From Streptomyces sp. NBC_00083 (GTDB lineage Bacteria > Actinomycetota > Actinomycetes > Streptomycetales > Streptomycetaceae), in NCBI RefSeq assembly GCF_026343295.1, contig NZ_JAPELY010000001.1:2728001-2792000 (forward strand): 64,000 nt of DNA. Direction: 5' to 3'. Numbering within the stretch: position 1 is the stretch's first letter; every line of letters begins with the position of its first letter. Positions 8,712-16,994 of the stretch are shown here, in pieces. The translations under genes were made by a program, and so were the position numbers. The notes beneath the pieces are model-generated. The model had not been told where the DNA came from, did no database searches, and saw only the letters and a list, made by a program, of their open reading frames with translations.

Positions 8712-9535
8712 GCGGCCGGGTCGTAGGTGTAGTAGCGGGTGTGGTCGAGCAGGTCTGCCGGGGTCACGTCGTTCCAGGGCCGCATGGTGTCGTGCAGGTC
8801 CACCACGTCGCGGGTGCCCGCCGCCGGCAGGTAGGGCGAGCCCGGGTGAAGGGCCTGCCACCGCGCCCAGAGCCGGTCCACGAAGGCGTGGTGCAGCCAG
8901 AACACCGGGTCGTTGGGCGAGGCGCCCGTCGCCATGTTGCCGCCGACCCAGACGTGGACGCGGTTGTGCAGATTGACCCCGCGCCATCCCTCCAGATGGT
9001 TGCGGAAGCCGTCCGACGCGCTGTTCCAGGGCGCCATGTCGTACGTCGTCATGGCGAGGACGCCGTCGACCTCGGCCCGGGTCGGCAACTGCGCGACGGA
9101 GGCGCCGAGGGCCCTGCGCAGATAAGTCCGTCCGTCCACCCGGGCGTTGAGGGGCCAGCCGCCCGCGCCGTGCGCGAAGGGCCCGTCCATCACCTGGCCG
9201 TCCCGGGCGCGCCCGGTGCCGCCGAGGAAGTCGGCCGCCCACAGCGAGGCGCGGGGCGTGCGGTCCACCGTCCAGTCCCAGTACGGCACGGTGACCGCGG
9301 GGTCGACCGATTGCAGGGCCTGCTCGAACTCGATGAGGAATCTGCGGTGCCAGGGCAGGAACGACGGCGAGCGGTGGCCGACCCGGTCACCGGAGTCGGT
9401 GTCGCTCATGATGAAGGAGTTGTGGGTGCGGACGAAGGCGTCGTACCTCCCGTCGCGCTTGAGCTGAAGCAGCGCGTCGACGAGACGGCGCTTCTCGGCG
9501 GCGGTGAGGTCCGCCTGGTTCTTGCGAACGGCCAT
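8708..9535 (-). CDS. melC2: Tyrosinase MelC2
   Basis: This 275-residue type-3 copper monooxygenase makes melanin precursors by hydroxylating and oxidising tyrosine. All six copper ligands are present and spaced as in characterised Streptomyces tyrosinases: CuA His38, His54, His63 and CuB His190, His194, His216. It has no signal peptide, consistent with the known piggy-back export on MelC1 through the Tat system. It lies 54 bp downstream of melC1 in the usual melC operon order. The start is fixed by the MAVRKNQ N-terminus and GAGCATCCTCAT context. Confidence 0.97.
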   Translation of the reverse strand: MAVRKNQADLTAAEKRRLVDALLQLKRDGRYDAFVRTHNSFIMSDTDSGDRVGHRSPSFLPWHRRFLIEFEQALQSVDPAVTVPYWDWTVDRTPRASLWAADFLGGTGRARDGQVMDGPFAHGAGGWPLNARVDGRTYLRRALGASVAQLPTRAEVDGVLAMTTYDMAPWNSASDGFRNHLEGWRGVNLHNRVHVWVGGNMATGASPNDPVFWLHHAFVDRLWARWQALHPGSPYLPAAGTRDVVDLHDTMRPWNDVTPADLLDHTRYYTYDPAA

Positions 9536-9589
9536 GAGGATGCTCCTGGTTGAGCCGGCGTACGGAAGCGGAGGTGGCGTCGGTGCGGA

Positions 9590-9997
9590 TCAGGTGAGCG
9601 GCACGAGGTCGGCGCCCTGGAGCTCCAGCACGGCGGCGCGGGCGAGCGCGAGGGGCGTGGGGGAGGGCTCGTAGTGGTTCACGACGCTGATCCAGGTGCC
9701 GTCGGCGTTCCGCATCACGTGCAGCTCGTCGCCGTCGACGCGTACGGTGTAGCCGCCGCCGTGGTGCGCGTGGTGCCCGGCGCCGGGCAGGCCCTGTATC
9801 CGGCGCCCCTGGAACACCTCGTCGAAGGCGGCGGGCGCGTCGTGCGGCGCGTCGTTCGTGGTACGGCTGGGCGACGCGGTGGTGTGCGCGGCGGCGGTGG
9901 CGGCGTGCGCGGTGCCCGCGAGGCCGATCCCGGCGAGCGCGCCGGCGGTGACGCCGATGACCTGGCGGCGGGTGGGCGGAGCGAACGGTCGTGGCAT
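9590..9997 (-). CDS. melC1: Tyrosinase cofactor / copper chaperone MelC1
   Basis: This 135-residue protein carries a twin-arginine signal (PTRRQVIG then a hydrophobic stretch ending GTAHAAT) and a mature domain with His-rich segments ([23 protein letters not shown]). MelC1 delivers copper to apo-tyrosinase and carries it out of the cell as a complex. Start ATG 9997 is preceded by AAGGGG; the longer in-frame ORF would bury the Tat motif behind 25 extra residues. It is the first gene of the melC operon. Confidence 0.95.
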   Translation of the reverse strand: MPRPFAPPTRRQVIGVTAGALAGIGLAGTAHAATAAAHTTASPSRTTNDAPHDAPAAFDEVFQGRRIQGLPGAGHHAHHGGGYTVRVDGDELHVMRNADGTWISVVNHYEPSPTPLALARAAVLELQGADLVPLT

Positions 9998-10391
9998 GGC
10001 AAACCCCTTGTGCGTGGAGCCAGTTGGCGAGCCGACCGGCACCGGGCCCGGCGCCGGTCGGCCCGCCCCCATGCCTACCGGCCGGGGCGCCCGAGGGAGA
10101 AGAGGGGCCCGAGGGGTTGGTTGCTATACGGACATGTCCAGATTCGTAGTGCAGTGTTCAACGGCGGGGATCTTGTCGACTCCGTGTCATCAGCGGGCAC
10201 CGGGTGAAACTTTCCCCTGGAATATGCCAAATCCGTGAAACTCTTCCGGTCCCGGCCTGCGCCGGGGACCGTCCCCCACCCCGCGAAGCTGACCGGATCC
10301 GTCCGCCGCGCTCCGGCCAGTGGCGTGAAGATGCCCGCGCTCACCGGCCCGTGGGGGCACCGGTGGGCGCGGGCGTCGGTCCGGCGTCGGT
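9998..10391. other. Intergenic region upstream of melC1
   Basis: These 394 bases hold the terminator of the upstream PI-PLC-like gene (10333-10374) and the melC promoter region. The stretch 10110-10255 is less GC-rich than its surroundings and holds several AT-containing hexamers read towards melC1, but no -35/-10 pair is clear enough to mark. I see no gene in it. Confidence 0.6.
10333..10374 (-). terminator. Hairpin terminator after PI-PLC-like gene
   Basis: A 15-bp stem (GCCCGCGCTCACCGG at 10333-10347, CCGGTGGGCGCGGGC at 10360-10374, one mismatch) with a 12-base loop lies 17 bases beyond the stop at 10392. There is no U tract, as is normal in Streptomyces. Confidence 0.75.
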
Positions 10392-11477
10392 TCAGCCGCG
10401 CGGCAGGGCCATCGACTGGATCTGGGGGAGGGCCGTCCAGTCGTTGGAGGCGACGCTGGCATGGGCGGCGGCGAGCCGGGCCACGCGGGCCTGGGCGTCC
10501 GCCGGTGACGGGTTCTTGTCGTCGAGCGCCGGTGCCACGTTCTGCGCGTCGGTCATGACGACGAAGTAGTGGTGGGCGTCGTACCAGGCGGTGTCGATGC
10601 TGCCGTTGAGATAGGTCGCCGCGTCACCGTCGAAGACGACGAACCACGGTCGGATCGAGGTGTCCGCGTAGCGTGAACGGGGGTCGCCCGCCTGGGCGTT
10701 GTGCACGGCGGGGAAGACCTGCGCCTGCGAGACACGGCCCGAGGCCGCCAGGTCGCGCAGGTAGCGCGCGTACTCGACGTCCGTCCACAGCCGGTCGAGG
10801 GGGTTGCCCTCCTCGACGGTGCCCGGGATCACCTCCAGCATGACCTTGCCCGCGAGCTGCTGCCGGCTCGGCCAGTTGCCCGCGGCCGACGCCTCGTCGA
10901 GGGTGGCGTACTGGCCGCCGCCCGGCTTGGCGAGCAGATCCGCGGGCCGGAAGACGGCCGAGCCGAGGTGGGCGCTGATCGTCTGGTCGAGCTGGGCCGG
11001 ACCGAGCCCGTAGGTGGACTGGAACCCCGCCTTCATCTCCAGCTTGATGACGAGCGGCGGGTGCCCGGGGTGGGCGCCCAGCCAGACCCGCACGTCGTCG
11101 AGGCAGCTCTCCAGGTCCTTGTTGGCGCCGCCCGAATAGAGCTGGCCGGGGGTCGAGGCATTGACGCAGTTGTTGCTGTTGCCCAGGGGGTTGGAGTGGC
11201 TGACCTTCCACTCCTTGGTGACGAAGTCGTCCCACACATCGAGTTCGATCATCGAGGTGCCGGTGTCCAGGGCCTGCGCCAGATAGGGGAAGGCGGCCGG
11301 GTCGTAGGTGTTGTGCAGGCCGGAGACGGTGGCCCCGGACAGCGGCAGGCTCTCGGGCCCGGCCGCCTGTGCGGTGCCGCCGGCGCCGGCCGCGGCGAGG
11401 GCGAGGCAGGCGCCGAACGCGCCGAACAGGGCTGCCCGCAGCCGGGGCGTGAAGCGGCTGGGCCGGGGATCCGACAC
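10392..11477 (-). CDS. Secreted Ca2+-dependent PI-PLC-type phosphodiesterase
   Basis: This 361-residue secreted protein has a signal peptide (residues 1-40, ending GTAQAAG) and a PI-PLC-like TIM-barrel: LHNTYDP with the first catalytic His, MIELDVWDDF as the metal-binding Glu/Asp region, KVSHSNPLG with the second His, and LVIKLEMK on a following strand. This matches the bacterial calcium-dependent phosphoinositide phospholipase C group. It probably cleaves a glycerophosphodiester or phosphoinositide outside the cell; the substrate is inferred. I chose GTG 11477 because GGAGGA precedes it by about five bases; the ORF could extend 10 codons upstream. Confidence 0.82.
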   Translation of the reverse strand: MSDPRPSRFTPRLRAALFGAFGACLALAAAGAGGTAQAAGPESLPLSGATVSGLHNTYDPAAFPYLAQALDTGTSMIELDVWDDFVTKEWKVSHSNPLGNSNNCVNASTPGQLYSGGANKDLESCLDDVRVWLGAHPGHPPLVIKLEMKAGFQSTYGLGPAQLDQTISAHLGSAVFRPADLLAKPGGGQYATLDEASAAGNWPSRQQLAGKVMLEVIPGTVEEGNPLDRLWTDVEYARYLRDLAASGRVSQAQVFPAVHNAQAGDPRSRYADTSIRPWFVVFDGDAATYLNGSIDTAWYDAHHYFVVMTDAQNVAPALDDKNPSPADAQARVARLAAAHASVASNDWTALPQIQSMALPRG

Positions 11478-11636
11478 GGTTCCTCCAAGTGGGGGGTGAC
11501 ATTCCATCGGGACGGTGCCATCGCCGAGTGACGCGGCGAAGACATGTCAAGTAACACGAGGAGGAATGCAGTTGTCACCCCCTGCGGTCACTTCCGTGCC
11601 GCAGGGCCGATCCGCGGGCGGCGCCCGGAGCCGGGG

Positions 11637-12083
11637 TCAGAAGGCGAAGACGGCTTCCGAACCGGCGTCCTTCATGCAGGAGTTGCCGTAGGTCTGGACG
11701 TGGCTGACGTGCTTGCCGTCCCAGACGCCGTCGGCGCGCACGGTGACCGGGTTCCACAGCTTCGTACACAGACGCGGGGCGCCGGGGGCGACGAGGGCGG
11801 TGAAGTCGCCCTGAGCGCGCCGGAGTTCGGCGCAGGCCGCGGCGGGCGCGGGGTGGGTTCCGGAGGGCTTGGGGGCGCAGCTCAGGGTCACCGCGCGCTG
11901 GACGGCGCTCTGCTGGTCGCCGGTGCCCGGCTCGATCGTGAGCACGAGGGCGGACGGCGGGTACAGGCTCATCGGCTGCATGGTGCCGGCCGGAGCCGCG
12001 GCCGCGGAGCCGAGGCCGGTGCCGGCCAGTCCATTGGCCAGCAGAGCGACGGCGACGGCACTGACTGCTGCGATCTTCCGCAT
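11637..12083 (-). CDS. Subtilisin-inhibitor-like (SSI family) protease inhibitor, P1 Lys
   Basis: This 148-residue secreted inhibitor has a signal peptide of about 30 residues and a mature domain beginning near SLYPPSALVLTI, the SSI family signature. Cys69-Cys84 and Cys106-Cys136 match the two conserved disulfides, and it ends in VFAF as SSI does. The reactive-site segment CTKLWNP aligns with SSI CPMVYDP, placing P1 at Lys108 and P1' at Leu109, so trypsin-like targets are expected in addition to subtilisins. Start ATG 12083 has AGGAG upstream. Such inhibitors are abundant extracellular proteins that restrain secreted proteases during development. Confidence 0.96.
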   Translation of the reverse strand: MRKIAAVSAVAVALLANGLAGTGLGSAAAAPAGTMQPMSLYPPSALVLTIEPGTGDQQSAVQRAVTLSCAPKPSGTHPAPAAACAELRRAQGDFTALVAPGAPRLCTKLWNPVTVRADGVWDGKHVSHVQTYGNSCMKDAGSEAVFAF

Positions 12084-12423
12084 TTCGAACACTCCTGGGG
12101 GTCGGTTTCCGAAGAACGAACAGGAGTCTGTCCCCCCGCGGTGAGCTCCGCGCAACGCAACGGAAACATCCGGTCACGGGAAGTCACCCGCCGGGGCCGC
12201 GTTCCCGCAGGGCGCCGCGCGGGCGCCCAGGTCGCCGCGTCGGCCAAGGTCGGCCAAAAGAAAGGTGTGTAAACGGGGGTTGCGTCGATTTCAAGGCAGT
12301 CGAAGCATCAATTCTGCGATTCTTAGGCCTAATTGAGGGGTAGTCAGAATTCGTTCGAGCGCGGTCCCTTCCGGAACGCGGCGGCGCCGGCCGCCACGAG
12401 GCCACGGTCCGTACGCGCCGGGC
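12084..12423. other. Intergenic region upstream of SSI-like gene
   Basis: These 340 bases lie between the carboxypeptidase stop and the inhibitor start, both on the minus strand. A markedly AT-richer island at 12260-12355 contains the 10-bp palindrome TTAGGCCTAA (12323-12332) and is the likely promoter zone of the inhibitor gene. No ORF with coding character is present. Confidence 0.55.
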
Positions 12424-13581
12424 TCACTGCGGGCGGCGTCCCGCGCGAGCGCGCTCGGCACGGCGGCGTACCAGGATCAGAACCGTCATGACGGCGGCCA
12501 GAGCCGCGGCCGCGGACCCGGCGACCGTCCAGGACGACTCGTCCTCGCGCGGCGCCTCGGCGGGCTCGACCGCCGCCACCCGCGCGGCGCGCACCTGGGC
12601 GTGCTGGGCCGACCTGGTGGGCCGCACGGGCTCCAGGGAGCCGACCGCGTCCACGTGGTCCCAGGCCCCGAACCCCCAGTCCAGGAGGGCGCGCGCCTCC
12701 TCGTAGACCTCGAACCCGCCGCCCGACTGCGGGTTCATGACGGTCACCAGCAGGGTGCGCTCCCCCTGCTTCGCCGCCGCGATCAGGGTGTTGCCGGCGT
12801 TGCTGGTGTAGCCGTTCTTGACGCCGACGATCCCCGGATAGCGGGCGACCCCGTCGGCCCCGGAGAGCAGGCGGTTGGTGTTCATGATTCCGTACGAGCC
12901 GCCCCCGCCGGGGAACTGGGCCGACGAGGTCGAGCAGTACTCGGCGAAGTCCGGGCGGGCGAGCCCCGCACGGCCGAAGACCGCGAGGTCGAACGCGGAG
13001 GAGACCTGGCCGGGGGTGTCGTAGCCGTCGGGCGAGACGACCTCGGTGTCCAGGGCGCCGAGCTTCCGGGCCTCGGCCTGCATCTGGGCCGCGGTCTGCT
13101 CCCAGCCGCCGTTGAGCGACGCCAGGACGTGCACGGCGTCGTTGCCTGAGCTGAGGAACACCCCGCGCCACAGGTCGGAGACCTGATACGTGTGCCCGGC
13201 CTCCACGCCCACCAGGCTGCTTCCGGCGCCGATGCCGGCCAGATCCTCCTCGGAGACGGTGTGCCGGTCCTCGGCGCGCAGATGGGGGAGCGCGGTGACC
13301 GCGAACAGCGTCTTGAGCGTGCTGGCCGGCGGCAGCTTGCGGTGGGCGTCGCGGGCGGCGAGCACCTTGCCGGTGCGGGCGTCGGCGACCACGAACGAGA
13401 GGGCCGACACCTCGCCCGGAAGTGCGGGGGCGCCCGGCCGCAGACGGACCTGCTGGCCCGCCCCCGGCCCCGGCTGGGGCACGGAGGCGGAGCTGTCGGG
13501 GGTCGGGGCGAGGCAGCACAGACCGATGGCGGCAGTGGCGGTGAGCACCGCCATGGAACGGAATCCGGACCTGATGACCAT
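12424..13581 (-). CDS. D-alanyl-D-alanine carboxypeptidase (peptidase S11)
   Basis: This 385-residue penicillin-binding protein trims the terminal D-Ala of peptidoglycan stem peptides outside the membrane. Residues 1-30 form a signal or anchor segment. Motif 1 is STLK with Ser87 and Lys90, motif 2 is SGN at 145-147, and motif 3 is KNG at 255-257 instead of the usual KTG. A C-terminal membrane helix (about 350-372) followed by RRRAERARAGRR anchors it. An Ala/Glu-rich linker joins the domain to the anchor. The start ATG 13581 follows directly from the signal peptide. Confidence 0.92.
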   Translation of the reverse strand: MVIRSGFRSMAVLTATAAIGLCCLAPTPDSSASVPQPGPGAGQQVRLRPGAPALPGEVSALSFVVADARTGKVLAARDAHRKLPPASTLKTLFAVTALPHLRAEDRHTVSEEDLAGIGAGSSLVGVEAGHTYQVSDLWRGVFLSSGNDAVHVLASLNGGWEQTAAQMQAEARKLGALDTEVVSPDGYDTPGQVSSAFDLAVFGRAGLARPDFAEYCSTSSAQFPGGGGSYGIMNTNRLLSGADGVARYPGIVGVKNGYTSNAGNTLIAAAKQGERTLLVTVMNPQSGGGFEVYEEARALLDWGFGAWDHVDAVGSLEPVRPTRSAQHAQVRAARVAAVEPAEAPREDESSWTVAGSAAAALAAVMTVLILVRRRAERARAGRRPQ

Positions 13582-13751
13582 TCAGTCACCGTAGGAACAG
13601 AACGGGCATCGCGCAGGTCGGCTTGTGCCGTCCGGCCTACAGGAAGGCATCCTGCGGCGGCGAGTCCCGGGCCCGGCGGTGCGGCCGGCGGGGTGGGGGA
13701 GGGGGCGTGACGGGCCGCCCCGGGACCGGATCCCTTGGTTCAAGGAATCGC

Positions 13752-13799
13752 AATGGTCTAGTCCAAGTCGTTGACGTGTTCCGGCCACCGGCCAATTCT
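13752..13799 (+). promoter_or_regulatory. DasR-like element (dre) and promoter of the chitinase gene
   Basis: The sequence AATGGTCTAGTCCAAG at 13752-13767 matches the DasR-responsive element core TGGTCTAGACCA in 11 of 12 bases. Four bases further is TTGACG (13771-13776), 17 bases before AATTCT (13794-13799), a plausible -35/-10 pair. DasR is the GntR-type N-acetylglucosamine-responsive repressor of Streptomyces chitinase genes. Confidence 0.75.
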
Positions 13800-13831
13800 G
13801 GGAGCCCCTCCCACCCCCAGGAGACCTCGAC

Positions 13832-15067
13832 ATGAAGCCACTTCGTGCTCTCCTCTGCGGCGCCGCGAGCGCCGCACTGGCCGCGGCCGGCCTCACCTCG
13901 TTCGTCGCCGGCCAGGCCTCCGGCGCGACCGCGGACGCCGCCGGTCTCGGCAGCCGCTGGTACGCCGCCGCGCCGTATCTGATGCCCCTCGACAACGACC
14001 CGCCCAACGCCCCCGCCATCATGGACGCCACCGGGCTCAAGGCCTTCCAGCTCGCCTTCGTCCTCGCCCCCGACGGCGGCGGATGCAGCCCCACGTGGGG
14101 CGGCACGGCACCCGTGTCGTCCGACACCGCGGTCGCCGGCGTCATCTCCTCGATCCGCGCCAAGGGCGGAGACGTCTCGGTCTCCGTGGGCGGCTACGGC
14201 GGCACCAAGCTCGGCCAGAACTGCGCGGACGCGAACGCCACCGCGGCCGCCTACCAGCAGGTCATCACCAAGTACGGACTCAAGGCGATCGACTTCGACC
14301 TCGAAGAGCCGGAGTACGAGAACACGGCCGCCATCTCCCACGAGATCGGCGCCGCCAAGATCCTCCAGCAGAACAACCCGGGCCTGTACGTCTCGGTGAC
14401 CACCGCCGGGACCGCCGACGGCACCGGATGGTTCGGCAAGCAGATGCTGAGCGAGGCCAAGTCGCAGGGCTTCGTGCCGGACAACTTCTCGATCATGCCG
14501 TTCGACGGCGGGTTCAGCGGCGCCGCCGCACAGACCGGTGCGCTGACCAACTTCAACTCCGTCCTCCAGTCGACGTTCGGCTGGAGCGCCGCGACCGCCT
14601 ACGCCCACGAGGGCTTCTCCGGGATGAACGGGCGCAGCGACTCCGGCGAGTTCTTCTCGCAGGCCGACTTCCAGACGGTGCTCGACTACGCGACGAGCCA
14701 CAACATGGCCCGCTTCACCTTCTGGTCCCTCAACCGGGACCGGCAGTGCACCCCGCCCGACAACAACGGCAGGACGTCCGGAACGTGCAGCAGCGTTCCG
14801 CAGGCCGCCTGGGACTTCGCCAAGTACTCGGTGAAGTTCGCCGGCGCGACCCCTCCCGACTCCCCGCCCCCGTCCTCCCCGCCGCCCTCCTCGCCCGGCG
14901 GCGGCGGCACCTGCGCGGCGGCGGCCTGGACCTCCGGCGCGGTCTACACCCAGGGCAACGAGGTCTCCCACAACGGCCACACCTGGAAGGCCAAGTGGTG
15001 GACGCAGAACGAGGAGCCCGGCACCACGGGGGAGTGGGGGGTCTGGCAGGACGAGGGCGCCTGCTGA
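13832..15067 (+). CDS. Secreted GH18 chitinase with C-terminal CBM5/12
   Basis: This 411-residue secreted enzyme hydrolyses chitin. A signal peptide (1-31, ending GQASGA) precedes a GH18 barrel with strand motif DVSVSVGGYGG and catalytic DFDLE, in which Asp154, Asp156 and Glu158 occupy the DxDxE positions. A Pro/Ser linker (SPPPSSPPPSSPGGGG) leads to a small chitin-binding domain with aromatic residues (WTSGAVYTQGNEV, WKAKWW). The dre-like element upstream predicts induction by chitin breakdown products. Start ATG 13832 has AGGAG upstream. Confidence 0.95.
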   Translation: MKPLRALLCGAASAALAAAGLTSFVAGQASGATADAAGLGSRWYAAAPYLMPLDNDPPNAPAIMDATGLKAFQLAFVLAPDGGGCSPTWGGTAPVSSDTAVAGVISSIRAKGGDVSVSVGGYGGTKLGQNCADANATAAAYQQVITKYGLKAIDFDLEEPEYENTAAISHEIGAAKILQQNNPGLYVSVTTAGTADGTGWFGKQMLSEAKSQGFVPDNFSIMPFDGGFSGAAAQTGALTNFNSVLQSTFGWSAATAYAHEGFSGMNGRSDSGEFFSQADFQTVLDYATSHNMARFTFWSLNRDRQCTPPDNNGRTSGTCSSVPQAAWDFAKYSVKFAGATPPDSPPPSSPPPSSPGGGGTCAAAAWTSGAVYTQGNEVSHNGHTWKAKWWTQNEEPGTTGEWGVWQDEGAC

Positions 15068-15080
15068 TTCCCCGCCGCAC

Positions 15081-15113
15081 GGCTCCGGCCCGCGCACCGC
15101 GCCGGCCGGAGCC
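15081..15113 (+). terminator. Hairpin terminator after chitinase
   Basis: A perfect 10-bp stem, GGCTCCGGCC (15081-15090) and GGCCGGAGCC (15104-15113), with a 13-base loop lies 14 bases after the chitinase stop. Confidence 0.7.
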
Positions 15114-15228
15114 CCGCCGGGTTCCGAAGATTTCTCCACGACATCGGCAACCCCCGTCGCCGCCGCACGTCGTCAGGGGTGAAGGCGCGAATTCCGCGCC
15201 CTCACCGCCGACCGTGGAGAAGCACAAC

Positions 15229-15750
15229 GTGACCGTCCCTCAGCACACTTCCGCCACCACCGCGCCCCGCACCCCGCGCCGTCTCGCCGCCGCGGCGGCC
15301 ACGGGCCTGCTCCTGGCCCTCGCCGTCCCCGCGCTCGCCGGCACCGCGTACGCCGACCAGCCGGCCGGTTCCGCCCCGGCCGCCGTGGCCAAGGCCCGCA
15401 CCACCGTCTCCTCGCCGGTCAAGCGGGCGGGCGAGAGCAGGCCCACGGCCGCGCAGCCCACGGCCGAGCCGGCGGTCACCGAGCCCCGGGCCGTGCCGGC
15501 GACCCAGCCCCCCACCGCGGCGGCCGAGCCGAGCGTGGCACCCAGCGCGCCCGCGGCGGCCCCCGCTCCGGGCGAACCGAGCGCGGCACCCAGTGCCCCG
15601 GCCGCGGCCCCCGCCCCCGCCGACCAGAAGGAGCTCGCCCATACTGGGGCCTCGTCCACGGCCACCACGGTGATGGGTGTCGGAGCCGGCGCGCTGATCC
15701 TCGCGGGCGTCGGCGCCGTCTACGCCGTCCGGCGGCGCCACCAGAGCTGA
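15229..15750 (+). CDS. LAxTG-anchored cell-surface protein
   Basis: This 173-residue protein has a signal peptide (to about residue 44, ending TAYADQ), a long Ala/Pro/Ser-rich region with imperfect repeats of the type EPSxAPSAPAAAPAP, the sortase signal LAHTG, a membrane helix and the basic tail RRRHQS. LAxTG is the motif used by class E sortases in Streptomyces. The stalk-like mature part has no folded domain, so it may be a spacer or a small wall-linked peptide. Start GTG 15229 is preceded by GGAGA. No sortase gene is nearby. Confidence 0.85.
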   Translation: MTVPQHTSATTAPRTPRRLAAAAATGLLLALAVPALAGTAYADQPAGSAPAAVAKARTTVSSPVKRAGESRPTAAQPTAEPAVTEPRAVPATQPPTAAAEPSVAPSAPAAAPAPGEPSAAPSAPAAAPAPADQKELAHTGASSTATTVMGVGAGALILAGVGAVYAVRRRHQS

Positions 15751-15775
15751 CGCACGAGAACCGAGGCACGCCACG

Positions 15776-15804
15776 GCCCCGTCCCGCCACGAGCGGGGCG
15801 GGGC
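15776..15804 (+). terminator. Hairpin terminator after LAxTG gene
   Basis: A 12-bp stem (GCCCCGTCCCGC at 15776-15787, GCGGGGCGGGGC at 15793-15804, one mismatch) with a five-base loop lies between the LAxTG gene and the sigma factor gene. Confidence 0.7.
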
Positions 15805-15828
15805 GCTGCCCGCGCACCCGAGGAACTG

Positions 15829-16497
15829 ATGGAGTACACCGCCGCCCCGCACCCGGCCGCCCTCTTCCCGCGCCTGCGCGCGCCCCGGTGGCCCGGCCTG
15901 CTGCGCCGCGGCCGTACCGCCCGGGGCGGGGCGCGCGCGGAGCCGTTCACGCCGGGAGCGGCGAGATCCGGCCTGGGCGCGTCCGGCACGGTCCGCGATC
16001 CCGGTACCGCGCCGCCGACGGTGAGCGAGCTCTACCACGCCCACCGGCTCAAAATGGTGCACTTGGCCGTCATGCTGGTCGACGACCGGGCCAGCGCCGA
16101 GGACGTCGTGCAGGACGCCTTCACCGCGCTCTACCGGCGCCACGGCGAGCGCATCGAGGAGATCGACAACGCCCTCGCCTATCTGCGCACCGCCGTCGTC
16201 AACGCCTCGCGCTCCGTGCTGCGCCGGCGCCGCACCGCACGCGGCTACACCCCGCCCCACGTCCCCGACGCCCCGTCCGCCGAAGAACGCGTGGTCCTCG
16301 ACGAGGAACACCGCGAAGTGCTCGCCGCACTCGGGCAGTTGACGGCACGCCGGCGCGAAGTGCTGGTCCTGCGGTACTGGAGCGACCTCACGGAGGCGGA
16401 GATCGCGACGACCCTCGGCATCAGCCGGGGCTCGGTGAAGTCCCTCGCGAGCCGTGCCCTCGACTCGCTGGAGAAGATCCTGGAGGCACGGGCATGA
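15829..16497 (+). CDS. ECF-type RNA polymerase sigma factor
   Basis: This 222-residue sigma factor has region 2 (LYHAHRLKMVHLAVMLVDDRASAEDVVQDAFTALYRRH) and region 4 (LTARRREVLVLRYWSDLTEAEIATTLGISRGSVKSLASRALDSLEKIL) separated by a short linker, without region 3, as in ECF sigma factors. About 60 basic, Pro-rich N-terminal residues come before region 2 and may be non-conserved or reflect a later true start; GTG 16021 is an alternative. Its TGA overlaps the ATG of the next gene, which is probably its regulator. Confidence 0.88.
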   Translation: MEYTAAPHPAALFPRLRAPRWPGLLRRGRTARGGARAEPFTPGAARSGLGASGTVRDPGTAPPTVSELYHAHRLKMVHLAVMLVDDRASAEDVVQDAFTALYRRHGERIEEIDNALAYLRTAVVNASRSVLRRRRTARGYTPPHVPDAPSAEERVVLDEEHREVLAALGQLTARRREVLVLRYWSDLTEAEIATTLGISRGSVKSLASRALDSLEKILEARA

Positions 16498-16994
16498 GCG
16501 GCCCATGGAGCGAGCCCGAAACCCCCGGGCGGCCCGTCGAGCGGCGGCTGCGCGCGGCGCTCGCCGCCCGCGCGGACACCATCACCGTCACCGACCTGCG
16601 GCCCGCCGAACCGCCGGGCCCCGCGCAGCGCCGTGCCCCGCTGGCGCGGCTGCGGCTGCGCCGGTTCGCCCTGCCGCTGGCCGGGCTCGCCACGGCCGCC
16701 GCCGTGGCCATCGGCTACGTCGCCGTCACCTCGGGCCCCGTCGAGCGGCATCCGCTGCCCGCGAACTCGCCCGGCCCGGTCAAGCCCCCGCCGACGGCCG
16801 CGCCGTCCGGGACGCCCGGCCCGGCGCCCTCGCCGGTGCCCAGCGATCCGCCCTCGGTGACGCCCTGGCCGCGCCCCGGCGGGACGCCGCCCGCCGCGCC
16901 CTCGAAGGCCCCGGCGACGCCACGGATGTCGCAGCCCTCGCGCGGCGCCGTGCCTCAGCGGTCCGCTTCGCCGCCGCGGCCCACGGCGCGCTGA
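16494..16994 (+). CDS. Small single-pass membrane protein, putative anti-sigma partner
   Basis: This 166-residue protein has a cytoplasmic N-terminal half (residues 1-62) with ERRLRAALAARADTITVTDLRP, one membrane helix (about 64-83) and an extracellular tail rich in Pro, Ser and Ala. Translational coupling to the ECF sigma gene and the single-helix topology suggest an anti-sigma factor, but there is no HxxxCxxC zinc motif, so this rests on context. Its last 40 bases overlap the 3' end of the convergent signal peptidase gene. Confidence 0.6.
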   Translation: MSGPWSEPETPGRPVERRLRAALAARADTITVTDLRPAEPPGPAQRRAPLARLRLRRFALPLAGLATAAAVAIGYVAVTSGPVERHPLPANSPGPVKPPPTAAPSGTPGPAPSPVPSDPPSVTPWPRPGGTPPAAPSKAPATPRMSQPSRGAVPQRSASPPRPTAR

